DNA of 64,000 bases from Smallanthus sonchifolius. Lineage: Eukaryota; Streptophyta; Magnoliopsida; Asterales; Asteraceae. Below the pieces are notes generated by a model. It was not told where the DNA came from, made no database searches, and saw only the letters and a program-made list of their open reading frames with translations. Location: assembly GCA_023525975.1 (NCBI GenBank), contig CM042044.1, forward strand, positions 8,418,501-8,482,500, read 5' to 3'. Shown in pieces: positions 22,601 to 33,081 of this stretch. The first letter of the stretch is position 1. Every line of letters begins with the position of its first letter. The translations under genes were made by a program, and so were the position numbers.

Positions 22601-23344
22601 TTTGTAACTTATACTCCCAACTTATGTTTGTAAGTTATACAAAATTTTCGCCGCATCACGCGTGTACATCCCACTAGTAATGATACAATTATACGTAAAA
22701 TATTTACACTATAACATATATTGTTATGTTATTATACACAACTTGCATGTCAAGGAATAGTAATTTACAGCCTTTAAAGCATGACTTACGAGTTGTTGAT
22801 GCAAGTTGTATTCAGCTTTTGAAGGAATAATGACTTTCCAATAGTATGCTGCCATGTCAATTTTTTATTTTATTTATTTTTCTTTCTTTTATATTTTTAT
22901 TTTAACACTTATACTATATATAATATACATTTCTATCTCATTTCATTTTTTATTAATTTCATTTTTTACATAACTTTTTATATTTTAATTTTCCCTTTTT
23001 TATTATTTAGTTTTATATTTCTTTTTTATTAACATTATTTTTACCGTTTAAGTTTTATTAACGATGAGCCCACACCGTTTTATATGATAACTTTCTTTCG
23101 TTAGGTTTTTTAAATAACGGAATGTGCGGATGTCTTAGATTTTTTTTGTCAACGTTCTGATTATATATTTATTGAAGCCGGAGTTGTATTCAGATTCGAG
23201 TGTTATTTTGGTATTGCACGCTATAATGAGTCTGCGATTCAATAACGACCAGACTCTCGCCGCGAAGCGTGAGGGATAAAACCTAGTTACATCATAATTT
23301 AAGTATGTTATATGCGAGGAGAAAAAAAACATATATCGTATACA
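22601..23344. other. Gene-free, with two Helitron-like 3' ends
   Basis: At 22674-22677 a GC-rich segment (CGCCGCATCACGCGTG) is followed within 15 nt by CTAG and T. At 23283-23286 a hairpin-like CTCGCCGCGAAGCGTGAG is followed by CCTAG and T. Both look like plant Helitron 3' termini. No matching 5' TC ends were fixed, so element extents are unknown. Confidence 0.4.
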
Positions 23345-23933
23345 CACTACAAGAATTTTAAACAAATTTTTCGACTTTCATGCCGTCGTTATTGCATTTC
23401 TTGACGACATGTCTTCTGTAATTGTCTCGTCGACAAAGTTCCATCGAGAAAGGATAAATTGTCGTCGGGAATTAGTCTTCGACATAAATTACCCTTTTCT
23501 CGGCGACGTCGGGAAAGGTTTTTTACAATTAAAAAATAAAGATAAAATAAAATTAAAATTATCCCTTTAGCGACGACATGTCATCAAGAAAGGGTTAACT
23601 TTTTTAGCTTTATTTTTTATGAAAATTTTAAATCTGGTTCACCGAAAGTTTAAATATAAAAAAAAAATATTTACTTATTTAATTTTTTTTTTCAGATTTT
23701 TCTAAATAACGATTCAACTAATAAAATGGAAACTTATTCATACATTGTAAACCGTTCAAAAAATACATAAACATTCCACAAAATATACAAAATGTGTCAA
23801 ATTATTACAAACCGTTCATATTAAATGTTACAAAATGTAGCATCCCAAATTTTGAGGAAACGAAAGTCCAGGGACTAAAAGTGTAAAAGTCCCAAAGTTA
23901 AGGGACTTAAAATTAAAGAAATTGGAAACTTAA

Positions 23934-24222
23934 GCCGGTAGCGGACCGCTACCGGGTTACATAGCGGTCCGCTACGTGTGAATGAAGAAATCATGAGGGA
24001 ATAACACGTGTCAGGTACATGTCGGGTGACTCAGCCCTATGGCGAACCGCCACCAGGAGGGTAACGGTCCGCCAGCCGCAATTTGGATTGGACAATAATA
24101 GTATGACACGTGTATAGTGACTCGCTAGAAAGGATTGGGTAGCGGACCGCTACCCAGAACCTTAGCGATCCGCTACGTGTGCAACAAGTTGGAAGACTGG
24201 CAAGAGGCGGTTAGCGGTCCAC
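23934..24222. repeat. Hairpin array, core GTAGCGGACCGCTAC, in the solo LTR
   Basis: Palindromic motifs recur at about 23938 (GGTAGCGGACCGCTACC), 23965 (TAGCGGTCCGCTA), 24043 (GGCGAACCGCC), 24138 (GGGTAGCGGACCGCTACCC) and 24165 (TAGCGATCCGCTA), with a degenerate copy near 24210. The arms are 6-9 nt with a 1-nt centre. They lie just upstream of the LTR's TATA box. Confidence 0.8.
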
Positions 24223-24477
24223 TACGGGTGGTGTTCCAGCCCTATAAATAGTTGAACAATGTTGTTTGTGACACCCAGCATTTCAGGTCAATATCCACAT
24301 TTCATAAACGCACGTTCATAATTATTATTTCCTGATATTTTATTTTGACTAAGTAAAGTCAAGAAGTCTAGCAAAGAAGTTTGTTCCAAGTCTAGTAAAC
24401 CGTAAAGAGTTACTAGAAAAAGTAAGCAGGATAACCCGACTTAATGCGAACGTAAATGGTTAAATAAAATAACCAGA

Positions 24478-24552
<75 letters not shown>
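24478..24552. repeat. AT dinucleotide microsatellite in the 5' LTR
   Basis: About 36 AT units. The 3' LTR has a shorter allele at 33036-33079, which accounts for most of the length difference between the LTRs. Confidence 0.9.
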
Positions 24553-24554
<2 letters not shown>

Positions 24555-25186
24555 CACAAAATTTACGTTGAGCCAAGATTCTAATATTTTCTTCAACGAG
24601 CCATAAAATGGTTAAAAATTATAATACCGTGAAGAATCGAAACTGAATTAAATTACCCCTTAAAACTCTAATTGATACTAATACCATAATAAATTAATAT
24701 TTAAAAAAAAATTGGTTATCATTAACCCCTAAACCTATTTCTTGACTTTCTTGGCCGAGAGTCAGGGAGCCATTCTCCCACTTGCCTATTTCACTCAAAT
24801 TCAGAGGAAAAACCATACCTCTTCAGTCGAAACCTCACCTTCACTTCCAATCTTTCTCATTTTTCTTACGGCAATTTCACAATTCTCTTTCAAATCGAAG
24901 TCCAGTTTTAAAGCGAAAATCACCACAATTCGGTGTCATAAGGAGAATTTCAAGTGTTCTTGAAGAAAGCTTAGCAAAAGATTCAAGACTACTTCTCTGT
25001 TTTTCTCTAAAGATCGCCATTCTCGGTTTGAGGTAAAAACTCGATACCATCCATATTATTTGCTTTAAAACCGTAACTAAACATACAAATCGTTCAAACG
25101 CAAGTAAGATAACAAGAAAACTGTGTCAAACTCAAGATTTGAACATAAAAATATACAGAGTGAATTCTGTAAATCAAAGTGCAGAT

Positions 25187-25510
25187 ATCAAAACTATAGT
25201 TTCGATACCTGTTAGTCAATCGAAACTGGGAGTTTCGATACCTATTGATCGAAACTAGGAGTTTCGATACCAGTTATTCAATCGAAACTAGGAGTTTCGA
25301 TACCGGTTGTTCTATCGAAACTAGGAGTTTCGATATCTATTTACTCAATCGAAACTAGGAAGTTTCGATACCTGTGTACAATCGAAACTAGGTAGTTTCG
25401 ATACTATTCTTGCCAATCGAAACTAGGTAGTTTCGATACCTATTTCACTCAGTCGAAATTAGGAAGTTTCGACATCTGTTCTGTTTAATCGAAACTAAGA
25501 AAGCTTAGAT
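25187..25510. repeat. Array of about nine small hairpins in the 5' LTR
   Basis: Each unit has arms ATCGAAACT and AGTTTCGAT around the loop AGG (or AGGA/AGGT), with a 12-20-nt spacer and a period near 35 bp. The same array is at 33712-34037 in the 3' LTR and, with other spacers, at 59304-59555 in a related LTR. Confidence 0.9.
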
Positions 25511-26162
25511 ACCTGTTCATCAGCCCCATAAGGCAGTAACTCAGAACTATTTTCATAACAAAACAAGGTTGGAAAAACTAAAAAGATAATTAAAACAAAA
25601 GTAATCAGATCGGCTAAGTCAAGTGAACAAATTGCGTTTAAGACGAGTAGTCTTAACGTGTATGTTATCCTTGTGTAAATAGGATACGGATAGGCGAATC
25701 TGCCGTCATTCAAATTTTTGCTAGCATTCATACTGTCGAGGTGAGTTTCACTAATCCCCTTTTTCTAAGTTTTTGAAATGATTTGGGGTGGAAACATACT
25801 TGTAAAAGACTTTTGTGTATAAATGAATGGAACTAATGATCTGACCGTATGTATGTATTGAGGGAACAATAAAGCGCTTAAAGTCCTCGTAATAAATTAG
25901 TAACCATTAGCTATGGATTTAGCCCGGGATTATATGAATAGTACTATTGGGGGTGACGCCTCCGGTCATGGTTAGTCGCGCTAACCAGGGGTCAAAATGG
26001 CCGAATGACCGCATATTGTCTTACTCGCAGAAAGGCGAGGGGAGGCACAGAAAGTTGGGGTTTGGTTACGGTCTCGTACATTACATACTATTTTGTATTC
26101 CTTGCAAGCTTACAAATGGGGTCAATAGATCGGATTAGTAATCATATTCATTGGTAATACAT

Positions 26163-26700
26163 ACAAAAGAGTTCTGATCAGGGTAAAATGATCAGGTTTA
26201 TCAAAAGAGTTCTGATCAGGTTAAAATGATCAGGTTTTACACAAAAGGGTTCTGATCAGGTTAAAGTGATCAGGTTTTACACAAAAGGGTTCTGATCAGG
26301 TTAAAATGATCAGGTTTTACACAAAAGGGTTCTGATCAGGTTAAAATGATCAGGTTTTACACAAAAGAGTTCTGATCAAGGTAAAGTGATCAGGTTTTAC
26401 ACAAAAGAGTTCTGATCAGGGTAAAGTGATCAGGTTTATCAAAAGAGTTCTGATCAGGTTAAAATGATCAGGTTTTACACAAAAGAGTTCTGATCAGGGT
26501 AAAGTGATCAGGTTTATCAAAAGAGTTCTGATCAGGTTAAAATGATCAGGTTTTACACAAAAGTGTTCTGATCAGGGTAAAGTGATCAGGTTTAAAGTAA
26601 AGAATTCTGATCAGGTTAAAGTGATCAGGTTTAAACGAAAGAGTACTGATCAGGTTAAAATGATCAGGTTTAACAAAGAGTTTTGATCGGCAAAAAGATC
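26163..26700 (+). repeat. 36-40-bp tandem repeat with paired TGATCA sites in the 5' LTR
   Basis: About 14 units of the form AAAGAGTTCTGATCAGGTTA then AAATGATCAGGTTTTACAC. Each has CTGATCAG (8-bp palindrome) and TGATCA 9 bp later. The 3' LTR copy is at 34690-35226, and a related array is at 60350-60840. Confidence 0.9.
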
Positions 26701-27059
26701 AGATTTAAACATTGGGTTTATGATAACTCTTTATAATAACTTGTGAACTCACCAACCTCGTGTTGACAGTTTTAAGTATGTTTTCAGGAAATTGAACGTG
26801 GTCATCAGGTTAGCAATGTAGGTTACATGCATGCACGTGGATACGGCTTTTGGGAGGATTTCTCTTGTATAACTCATGGTCTTGAGTCATATTTGCGAAA
26901 TCTTAAACATTTGTAAACTCAAATTGATATTTTGTAATGTAAATATTTTAAATTCAGTTATGTATCCAATTACATGTATGTGTTTGCGGTAATCATATGC
27001 TTTGGAAACCAGTGAAAGTCGCGCCTCGCGTTTCCGCCCTGGCGGGGTGTGACAGAACT

Positions 27060-27073
27060 TGGTATCAGAGCCA
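27060..27073 (+). promoter_or_regulatory. Primer-binding site (initiator tRNA-Met)
   Basis: TGGTATCAGAGCCA starts five bases after the 5' LTR and is complementary to the 3' end of plant initiator tRNA-Met, the usual primer of Ty3/gypsy chromoviruses. Confidence 0.85.
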
Positions 27074-27201
27074 TTGATTATAGCGAACTAGGTGTCTAAA
27101 ACGGAACCTAGTCTATAATTAGAATGACTCACTAAAATGTTTTCATTGCATAAGCATTGCATAACCAGTCATCATGTCATGTGGATATTGTAGTCACAAG
27201 T

Positions 27202-27960
27202 ATGTCGTCACATTCACACTCTGACCCCGTCTCTGACTCTGAATCCAACGAGGAACTTTCCGCCTCACGCCCTAAAAATCGAGTACAAGTTCGCAGCTCG
27301 ACACCACCCAATGTCGCTCTGGGAGAACCGCCCATCGTCTACCGAAAGAAAAGCGGAGGACCAGTTAAGGTGCAAAGTGCTAGGAAGAAGGTTCGACTTC
27401 CGCGCAAGAGAAACCTGGTAGCCCGTGACCCGAAAGACTTGGAGACCGATGAGGAACCACCGAGGCAACGACCCTGCTACCACCCTACCGTGGGAACCAT
27501 CCGTTGGATGCCTCGTACCCTGGCACGTTGGAGGGAGATGGAGAGCATCCCATCTACCTTTGAGCTTGGAGAGTCTTCTAACTCCCCAACACCCCTACCC
27601 CACACTGGGGAAGCCATAGAGCTCACTGTGCCTACCTTGGTAGCTCGCGTTCGTACGCATGAGGAGCGTCTTGATGATCTCCTAGATGATATTCAGGCAC
27701 AGGGGGATGCAACCAGGCGCTTACGTCAAGGGCTCGGATCTCGAGTACAGACTCTGGAGGATAGCACTCGAGACATACAGAGTGCCACTGACTACCTCGA
27801 GTTGAGAGCTGATATGGACTGGCAGTTCACTCTCACGGTCCGAGACATGGTGGAGGCGCTGGAGGAGAGGACTTTGGCTGCAGAATTTGTGGCGAGAGCT
27901 AGTTTTGTCATGGCGGGACTTGCCATGATGATTGGGTTGTACTCCCACTTCTTCTTTTAA
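27202..27960 (+). CDS. Extra sense ORF between primer-binding site and gag, unknown function
   Basis: 252 residues from the first in-frame ATG; the frame is open 45 nt further upstream without an ATG. I do not recognise a known domain. The N-terminal half is Ser/Pro/Arg/Lys-rich and likely disordered (SDSESNEELSASRPKNRVQ; KKVRLPRKRN looks like a nuclear-localisation signal). A heptad-like helix follows at about residues 145-215 (HEERLDDLLDDIQAQ, LRQGLGSRVQTLEDS), and the last 25 residues are hydrophobic (FVMAGLAMMIGLYSHFFF), a possible membrane anchor. It ends 257 bp before the gag ATG. Chromoviruses usually lack an ORF here. It is intact while gag-pol is broken, so it may be conserved in the family or simply young. 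Confidence 0.6.
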   Translation: MSSHSHSDPVSDSESNEELSASRPKNRVQVRSSTPPNVALGEPPIVYRKKSGGPVKVQSARKKVRLPRKRNLVARDPKDLETDEEPPRQRPCYHPTVGTIRWMPRTLARWREMESIPSTFELGESSNSPTPLPHTGEAIELTVPTLVARVRTHEERLDDLLDDIQAQGDATRRLRQGLGSRVQTLEDSTRDIQSATDYLELRADMDWQFTLTVRDMVEALEERTLAAEFVARASFVMAGLAMMIGLYSHFFF

Positions 27961-28217
27961 ACCTATTATGGGCGGGTTGTGCCCATAGTACATTATGTAG
28001 TTTAAAACGTTAGTACTGATGAGGTCATGTGAACCCATCTCTTTTGTATCCTCGTCTTTTGGGAACAATGTACTATGTATGTTTTGACTATGTATGTAAT
28101 GGTTTATGTTGTAATGATAGTTGTTCATGTTTGATGTTGTGGTATCCTTATGTCATGATCTATCATTATTGATATATGATGTTGTTTCTTTTTAATTGAC
28201 ATGTTAGAAAGAACGTC

Positions 28218-31200
28218 ATGGCACCTAAGCGTGGGACACCCCGTAACACTACTGGTGACAACAACGAGACAATTTCCCCAAACATGGAACAACTAATAGC
28301 ACAGCGAGTAGCTGCCACTATAGAGCAGTATGAAGCAAACCGAAATAGCGGAGGAGGTGCAGGAGGTAGCGGTACCGCAGGGGGTAGCGGTACAGCAGGA
28401 GGTTCCGGAGGTAATAAAAAAAAAAAAAAAAGCCATAACACATAGTCATGATCCGAATTAATGACGTTATGACTTGTGATCCTGCAGATGCTCCAAATAG
28501 GAAGTGTACCTACAAGGCCTTCCTATCCTGCAAACCCCGCAGTTTTAATGGCACCAGGGTGCAGTAGGACTAATGAGATGGATAGAACATATGGAGTCGG
28601 TGATTGATATAAGTGAATGCACCGCTGATTGCGTAGTGAAGTATTCTACCTGCACGCTCACTGATAAAGCTTTAACTTGGTGGAATACTCAAATGAAGAC
28701 TTTGGGGAGAGAGACAGCGTACCAATTGTCTTGGAAAGATTTGAAAAACATGATGATTGAGGAATACTGTCCTCGGAACGAATTGCAAAAGATTGAAACT
28801 GAGATGTGGAACCTACAGATGATAGGAGATGATGTAGCGGGATACACCGACCGCTTCAATGAATTGGCACTTCTGGTACCGCATATGGTCACACCAGAAC
28901 ATAAGCGTGTTGAAAGGTATCTGTGGGGCCTTGCGCCTCAAATTCGTAGCATGGTAACATCATCTAATCCAATAGATGCCAAGAGTGCTATAACTTTAGC
29001 ATTCAAACTAAAGGATGATGCAGTACGTAATGAATTGTTTGTGAGGAAGGAGAATGAGGAAGGTAGATCTGGGGAGAAAAGAAAATGGATGGGAAATTCA
29101 AGTAACAAATCTGGAAAACAAGAGTTTAAGAAACAAGGAACTGTGAAGGCTTTTGCAGCCAACACAGTGGAAAGAAAGGAGTATGATAGGGGCCTACCGA
29201 GATGTAAGAGGTGTGGAAATCATCATGCCGGTGTTTGCATCAAGTGTGGAAAATGCGACAAATTTGGTCACACCACTCAAGCTTGTCGAACTAACAACCG
29301 ATTGGGGAAAATCAAACCGGGATGTTTTGTATGTGGTGATCTAAAACACTTCAAGAAGGATTGTCCCAAGTGGAAGAATCAGAACAACGCTCATGCACCA
29401 GGGAGGGCATTTGTGATGGGTGCAAGGGACGCACGCCAGGACCCGAACATCGTCACTGGTACGTTCCCGATAAATAATCACTATGCCTCTGTACTTTTTG
29501 ATTCGGGTGCGGATATGAGCTTTGTGTCGAATGATTTTAAATCCTTACTCGGTATTAAGGCCAGCAAACTAGATCAACGTTATACAATTGAATTAGCAAA
29601 TGGGAAATTAATAGAAACCGGAGAGGTCTTTAGGGGTTGTACTTTATGTTTAGAAAACCGTACATTCAGTATAGACCTTCTACCCGTCGAGTTAGGGAGT
29701 TTTGATATTGTTATTGGTATGGATTGGTTAACCAAGAATCGTGCCGAGATAGTATGCTTCGAGAAGATTGTACGTATTCCTCTACCAAGCGGAGAAATTC
29801 TTTCAATTCAAGGCGAAAGGTGTATAACGATGTTAAAAACGATAAACTGCATGAAAACTTATAAGTATCTACGCAAGGGTTATTGTGCATTCCTGGCTCA
29901 CATCGTATAGAAGAAACCCGAAGAACGTCGACTTGAGGACATACCAATCGTCAGAGATTATTCGGAAGTATTTCCCGAAGACTTACCAGGAATACCACCA
30001 TCAAGACAAGTCGAGTTTCGGATCGACCTAGTACCAGGAGCCGCACCAGTTGCACGATCTCCGTATCGTCTAGCCCCTTCCGAGATGCAGGAACTGTCGA
30101 GCCAACTACAAGAATTACTTGACAAAGGTTTCATAAGACCGAGTTTCTCACCATGGGGAGCTCCGGTCCTATTTGTAAAGAAAAAGGATGGAACCTTTAG
30201 AATGTGCATTGATTACCGGGAATTGAACAAGCTAACAATCAAAAACCGGTATCCTCTTCCTCGAATAGACGATTTGTTTGATCAACTTCAAGGTTCCAGT
30301 TTCTATTCTAAAATTGATCTACGATCAGGGTATCATCAACTGAAAATTCAGGAAGAAGACATACCAAAAATGGCTTTTAGGACTCGTTACGGTCACTACG
30401 AATTCCTAGTTATGCCATTTGGCTTGACTAATGCACCAGCTGTTTTCATGGATCTCATGAACCGCGTGTGCAAGCCGTACTTGGATAAATTCGTGATTGT
30501 GTTTATCGATGACATATTGATATATTCACGAACCAAGGAGGAACATGAATATCATTTGAAATTAATCTTGGAACTACTCAGGAATGAGAAGCTTTATGCT
30601 AAATTCTCTAAGTGTGAGTTTTGGATCCAAGAGGTTCACTTTCTCGGACATGTCATTAATAAGAAGGGTATCCATGTGGATCCATCCAAGATTGAAGCTA
30701 TCAAAAACTGGGAAGCACCAAGAACTCCGACTGAGGTGCGTCAATTTCTGGGTTTGGCAGGATATTACAGGCGATTCATCGAGAATTTTTCAAAGATAGC
30801 CTTGCCTTTGACCACGTTAACCCAGAAGGACAAAAAGTTTGATTGGACTGTTAAACAAGAATCATCTTTTCAATTGCTGAAGCAAAAACTTTGCAGTGCA
30901 CCAATCCTATCCCTTCCCGAAGGGACTGACAATTTCATTGTGTACTGTGACGCATCACACCAAGGTCTGGGATGTGTGTTGATGCAGAAAGAAAAAGTCA
31001 TAGCATATGCATCCAGACAACTAAAAGTGCACGAAAAGAATTATACGACCCACGACTTGGAATTGGGTGCAGTTGTGTTTGCACTCAAGATTTGGAGACA
31101 TTACTTATACGGTACAAAATGTACTATCTTTACAGACCACAAGAGTCTCCAGCACATCTTTAATCAGAAAGAACTTAACATGAGGCAACGTCGTTGGGTA

Positions 31201-32790
31201 GAACTACTGAATGATCACGACTGTGATATCAAGTATCACCCTGGCAAAGCAAACGTCGTAGCAGATGCCTTAAGTCGTAAAGAACGAGTTAAAACACTAC
31301 GTGTTCGTGCCCTAGAATTGACAATTCATACGAGTCTCACGACTCAAATTCGGATGGCACAACAAGAAGCAATCAAAGAAGAAAACAGTCAGAACGAAGC
31401 TTTACGAGGAATGATAAAGCAGTTGGAACCAAAGTCAGATGACACTTTATACTTCATGAATAGAATTTGGGTGCCATGTTTTGGTAACATACGGGAGTTG
31501 GTTATGGACGAAGCCCACAAGTCCAGGTACTCCATTCACCCAGGTTCGGATAAAATGTATAAGGATCTGAAAGAATTCTACTGGTGGCCAAACATGAAAG
31601 GAGAAATTGCTATTTATGTCGTTAAATGCCTGACATGTTCAAAAGTAAAAGCAGAACATCAGAAACCGTCGGGATTGTTACAACAACCCGAGATACCTCA
31701 ATGGAAATGGGAACAGATTTCCATGGATTTCATTACAAAGTTACCCAAGACGTCGAGCGGGTATGACACTATATGGGTAATCGTCGATCGTTTGACGAAA
31801 TCAGCTCATTTTCTACCCATCAAAGAAACGGATAAAACCGAGAAACTTGCAAAGCTTTATATCAAGGAAATTGTGGCTAGGCATGGAGTACCAATTTCTA
31901 TTATCTCTGATAGAGACAGCAGATTCGTGTCTAGAATCTGGAAATCGTTACAAGAAGCCATGGGCACACGTCTTGACATGAGCACGGCATATCACCCACA
32001 AACAGATGGTCAAAGTGAAAGAACCATTCAAACCTTAGAGGATATGCCCCGTGCGTGTGCAATTGACTTCGGTGGAAATTGGGATACTCATTTGCCACTA
32101 GCTGAGTTTTCATACAATAACAGTTACCACACCAGCATCAAAGCCGCTCCGTTTGAGGCTTTGTATGGTCGAAAATGTCGTTCACCGCTATGTTGGGCAG
32201 AGGTTGGCGACAAACATTTAACCGGTCCTGAAGTTATTCAAGAGACCACAGATAAGATTTTCAAAATCAAGAATCGTCTGAAGGCCGCCCGTGACAGACA
32301 AAAGAGTTACGCGGATAACAGACGAAGACCTTTAGAATTTCAAGTAGGAGACAAAGTCATGTTAAAGGTCTCACCTTGGAAAGGAGTTGCAAGATTTGGC
32401 AACCGTGGCAAGCTTAACCCTAGGTACGTTGGACCATTTGAAATATTGGCTAGGGTTGGCCCTGTAGCTTACAAGCTCAAGTTGCCACAAGAACTAAGCA
32501 ATGTACATGATACGTTCCATGTATCAAATCTCAAGAAGTGTTTATCAGACGAGACATTAATAATACCGCCTGATGAGATTCACATAGACGACAAGTTGCA
32601 CTTCATTGAGGAACCTATGGAAGTCACAGATTGGAAGGTTCAGAGAACAAGGCGCAACCGTGTTAAGCTGGTCAAGGTACGTTGGAATTCAAAGCGCGGC
32701 CCTGAGTATACGTGGGAGCGGGAAGATAAAATGAAATCCAAGTACCCGTCATTATTTACAAAAACACCAAGTCAGAGTGACAAGAACTGA
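28218..32790 (+). pseudogene. gag-pol polyprotein of the full-length Ty3/gypsy element, disrupted
   Basis: The gag starts MAPKRGTPRN at 28218. A run of 15 A (28417-28431) leads to a stop at 28442-28444, and at least one more frameshift lies before 28573, where capsid coding resumes (WIEHMESVIDISEC). Two CCHC knuckles (CGKCDKFGHTTQAC and CFVCGDLKHFKKDC) precede the protease motif VLFDSGADMSF (about 29494). An in-frame TAG at 29908-29910 divides protease from reverse transcriptase. Reverse transcriptase has YRELNKLTIKNRYPLPRIDD and VFIDDILIYS (about 30499). RNase H has YCDASHQGLG. Integrase has an HHCC finger (31513-31644) and D, D, E residues near 31722, 31911 and 32010. The tail (VKVRWNSKRGPEYTWERED) resembles a chromodomain. 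Frame and order fit Tekay/Del chromoviruses. The two C-to-T type stop and A-tract slippage make this copy inactive. Confidence 0.9.
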
Positions 32791-32814
32791 ATTTCGGGAC
32801 AAAATTCTCTGTAA

Positions 32815-32825
32815 CATGGGGAGAA
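32815..32825 (+). promoter_or_regulatory. Polypurine tract before the 3' LTR
   Basis: CATGGGGAGAA directly precedes TGTGACACC of the 3' LTR; it is the expected plus-strand priming site. Confidence 0.8.
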
Positions 32826-33035
32826 TGTGACACCCAGCATTTCAGATCAATATCCACATTTCATAAACGCACGTTCATAATTATTATTTCCTGATATTTT
32901 ATTTTGACTAAGTAAAGTCAAGAAGTCTAGCAAAGAAGTTTGTTCCAAGTCTAGTAAACCGTAAAGAGTTACTAGAAAAAGTAAGCAGGATAACCCGACT
33001 TAATGCGAACGTAAATGGTTAAATAAAATAACCAG

Positions 33036-33081
<46 letters not shown>

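Larger units (their letters stand above)
24268..27054 (+). repeat. 5' LTR of the full-length Ty3/gypsy element
   Basis: 2787 bp, TG...CA, unusually long. It contains an AT microsatellite, a hairpin array (25187-25510), a 36-40-bp TGATCA array (26163-26700) and a GC-rich end (CGCCCTGGCGGGGTGTGACA). No protein-coding gene; short open frames inside it (for example 24742-24963, 25495-25731, 25947-26138) recur in the 3' copy and are LTR sequence. Confidence 0.93.

Noticed and set aside
24742..26138. Several 60-85-codon frames, repeated at 33269-34665 and partly at 58865-60320
   Set aside because: They are conserved only because the LTRs are copies; no domains.
25187..26700. CRISPR-like regular repeats
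   Set aside because: The repeats are in both LTRs of a plant retrotransposon, are palindromic or tandem without unique spacers, and no cas genes exist.
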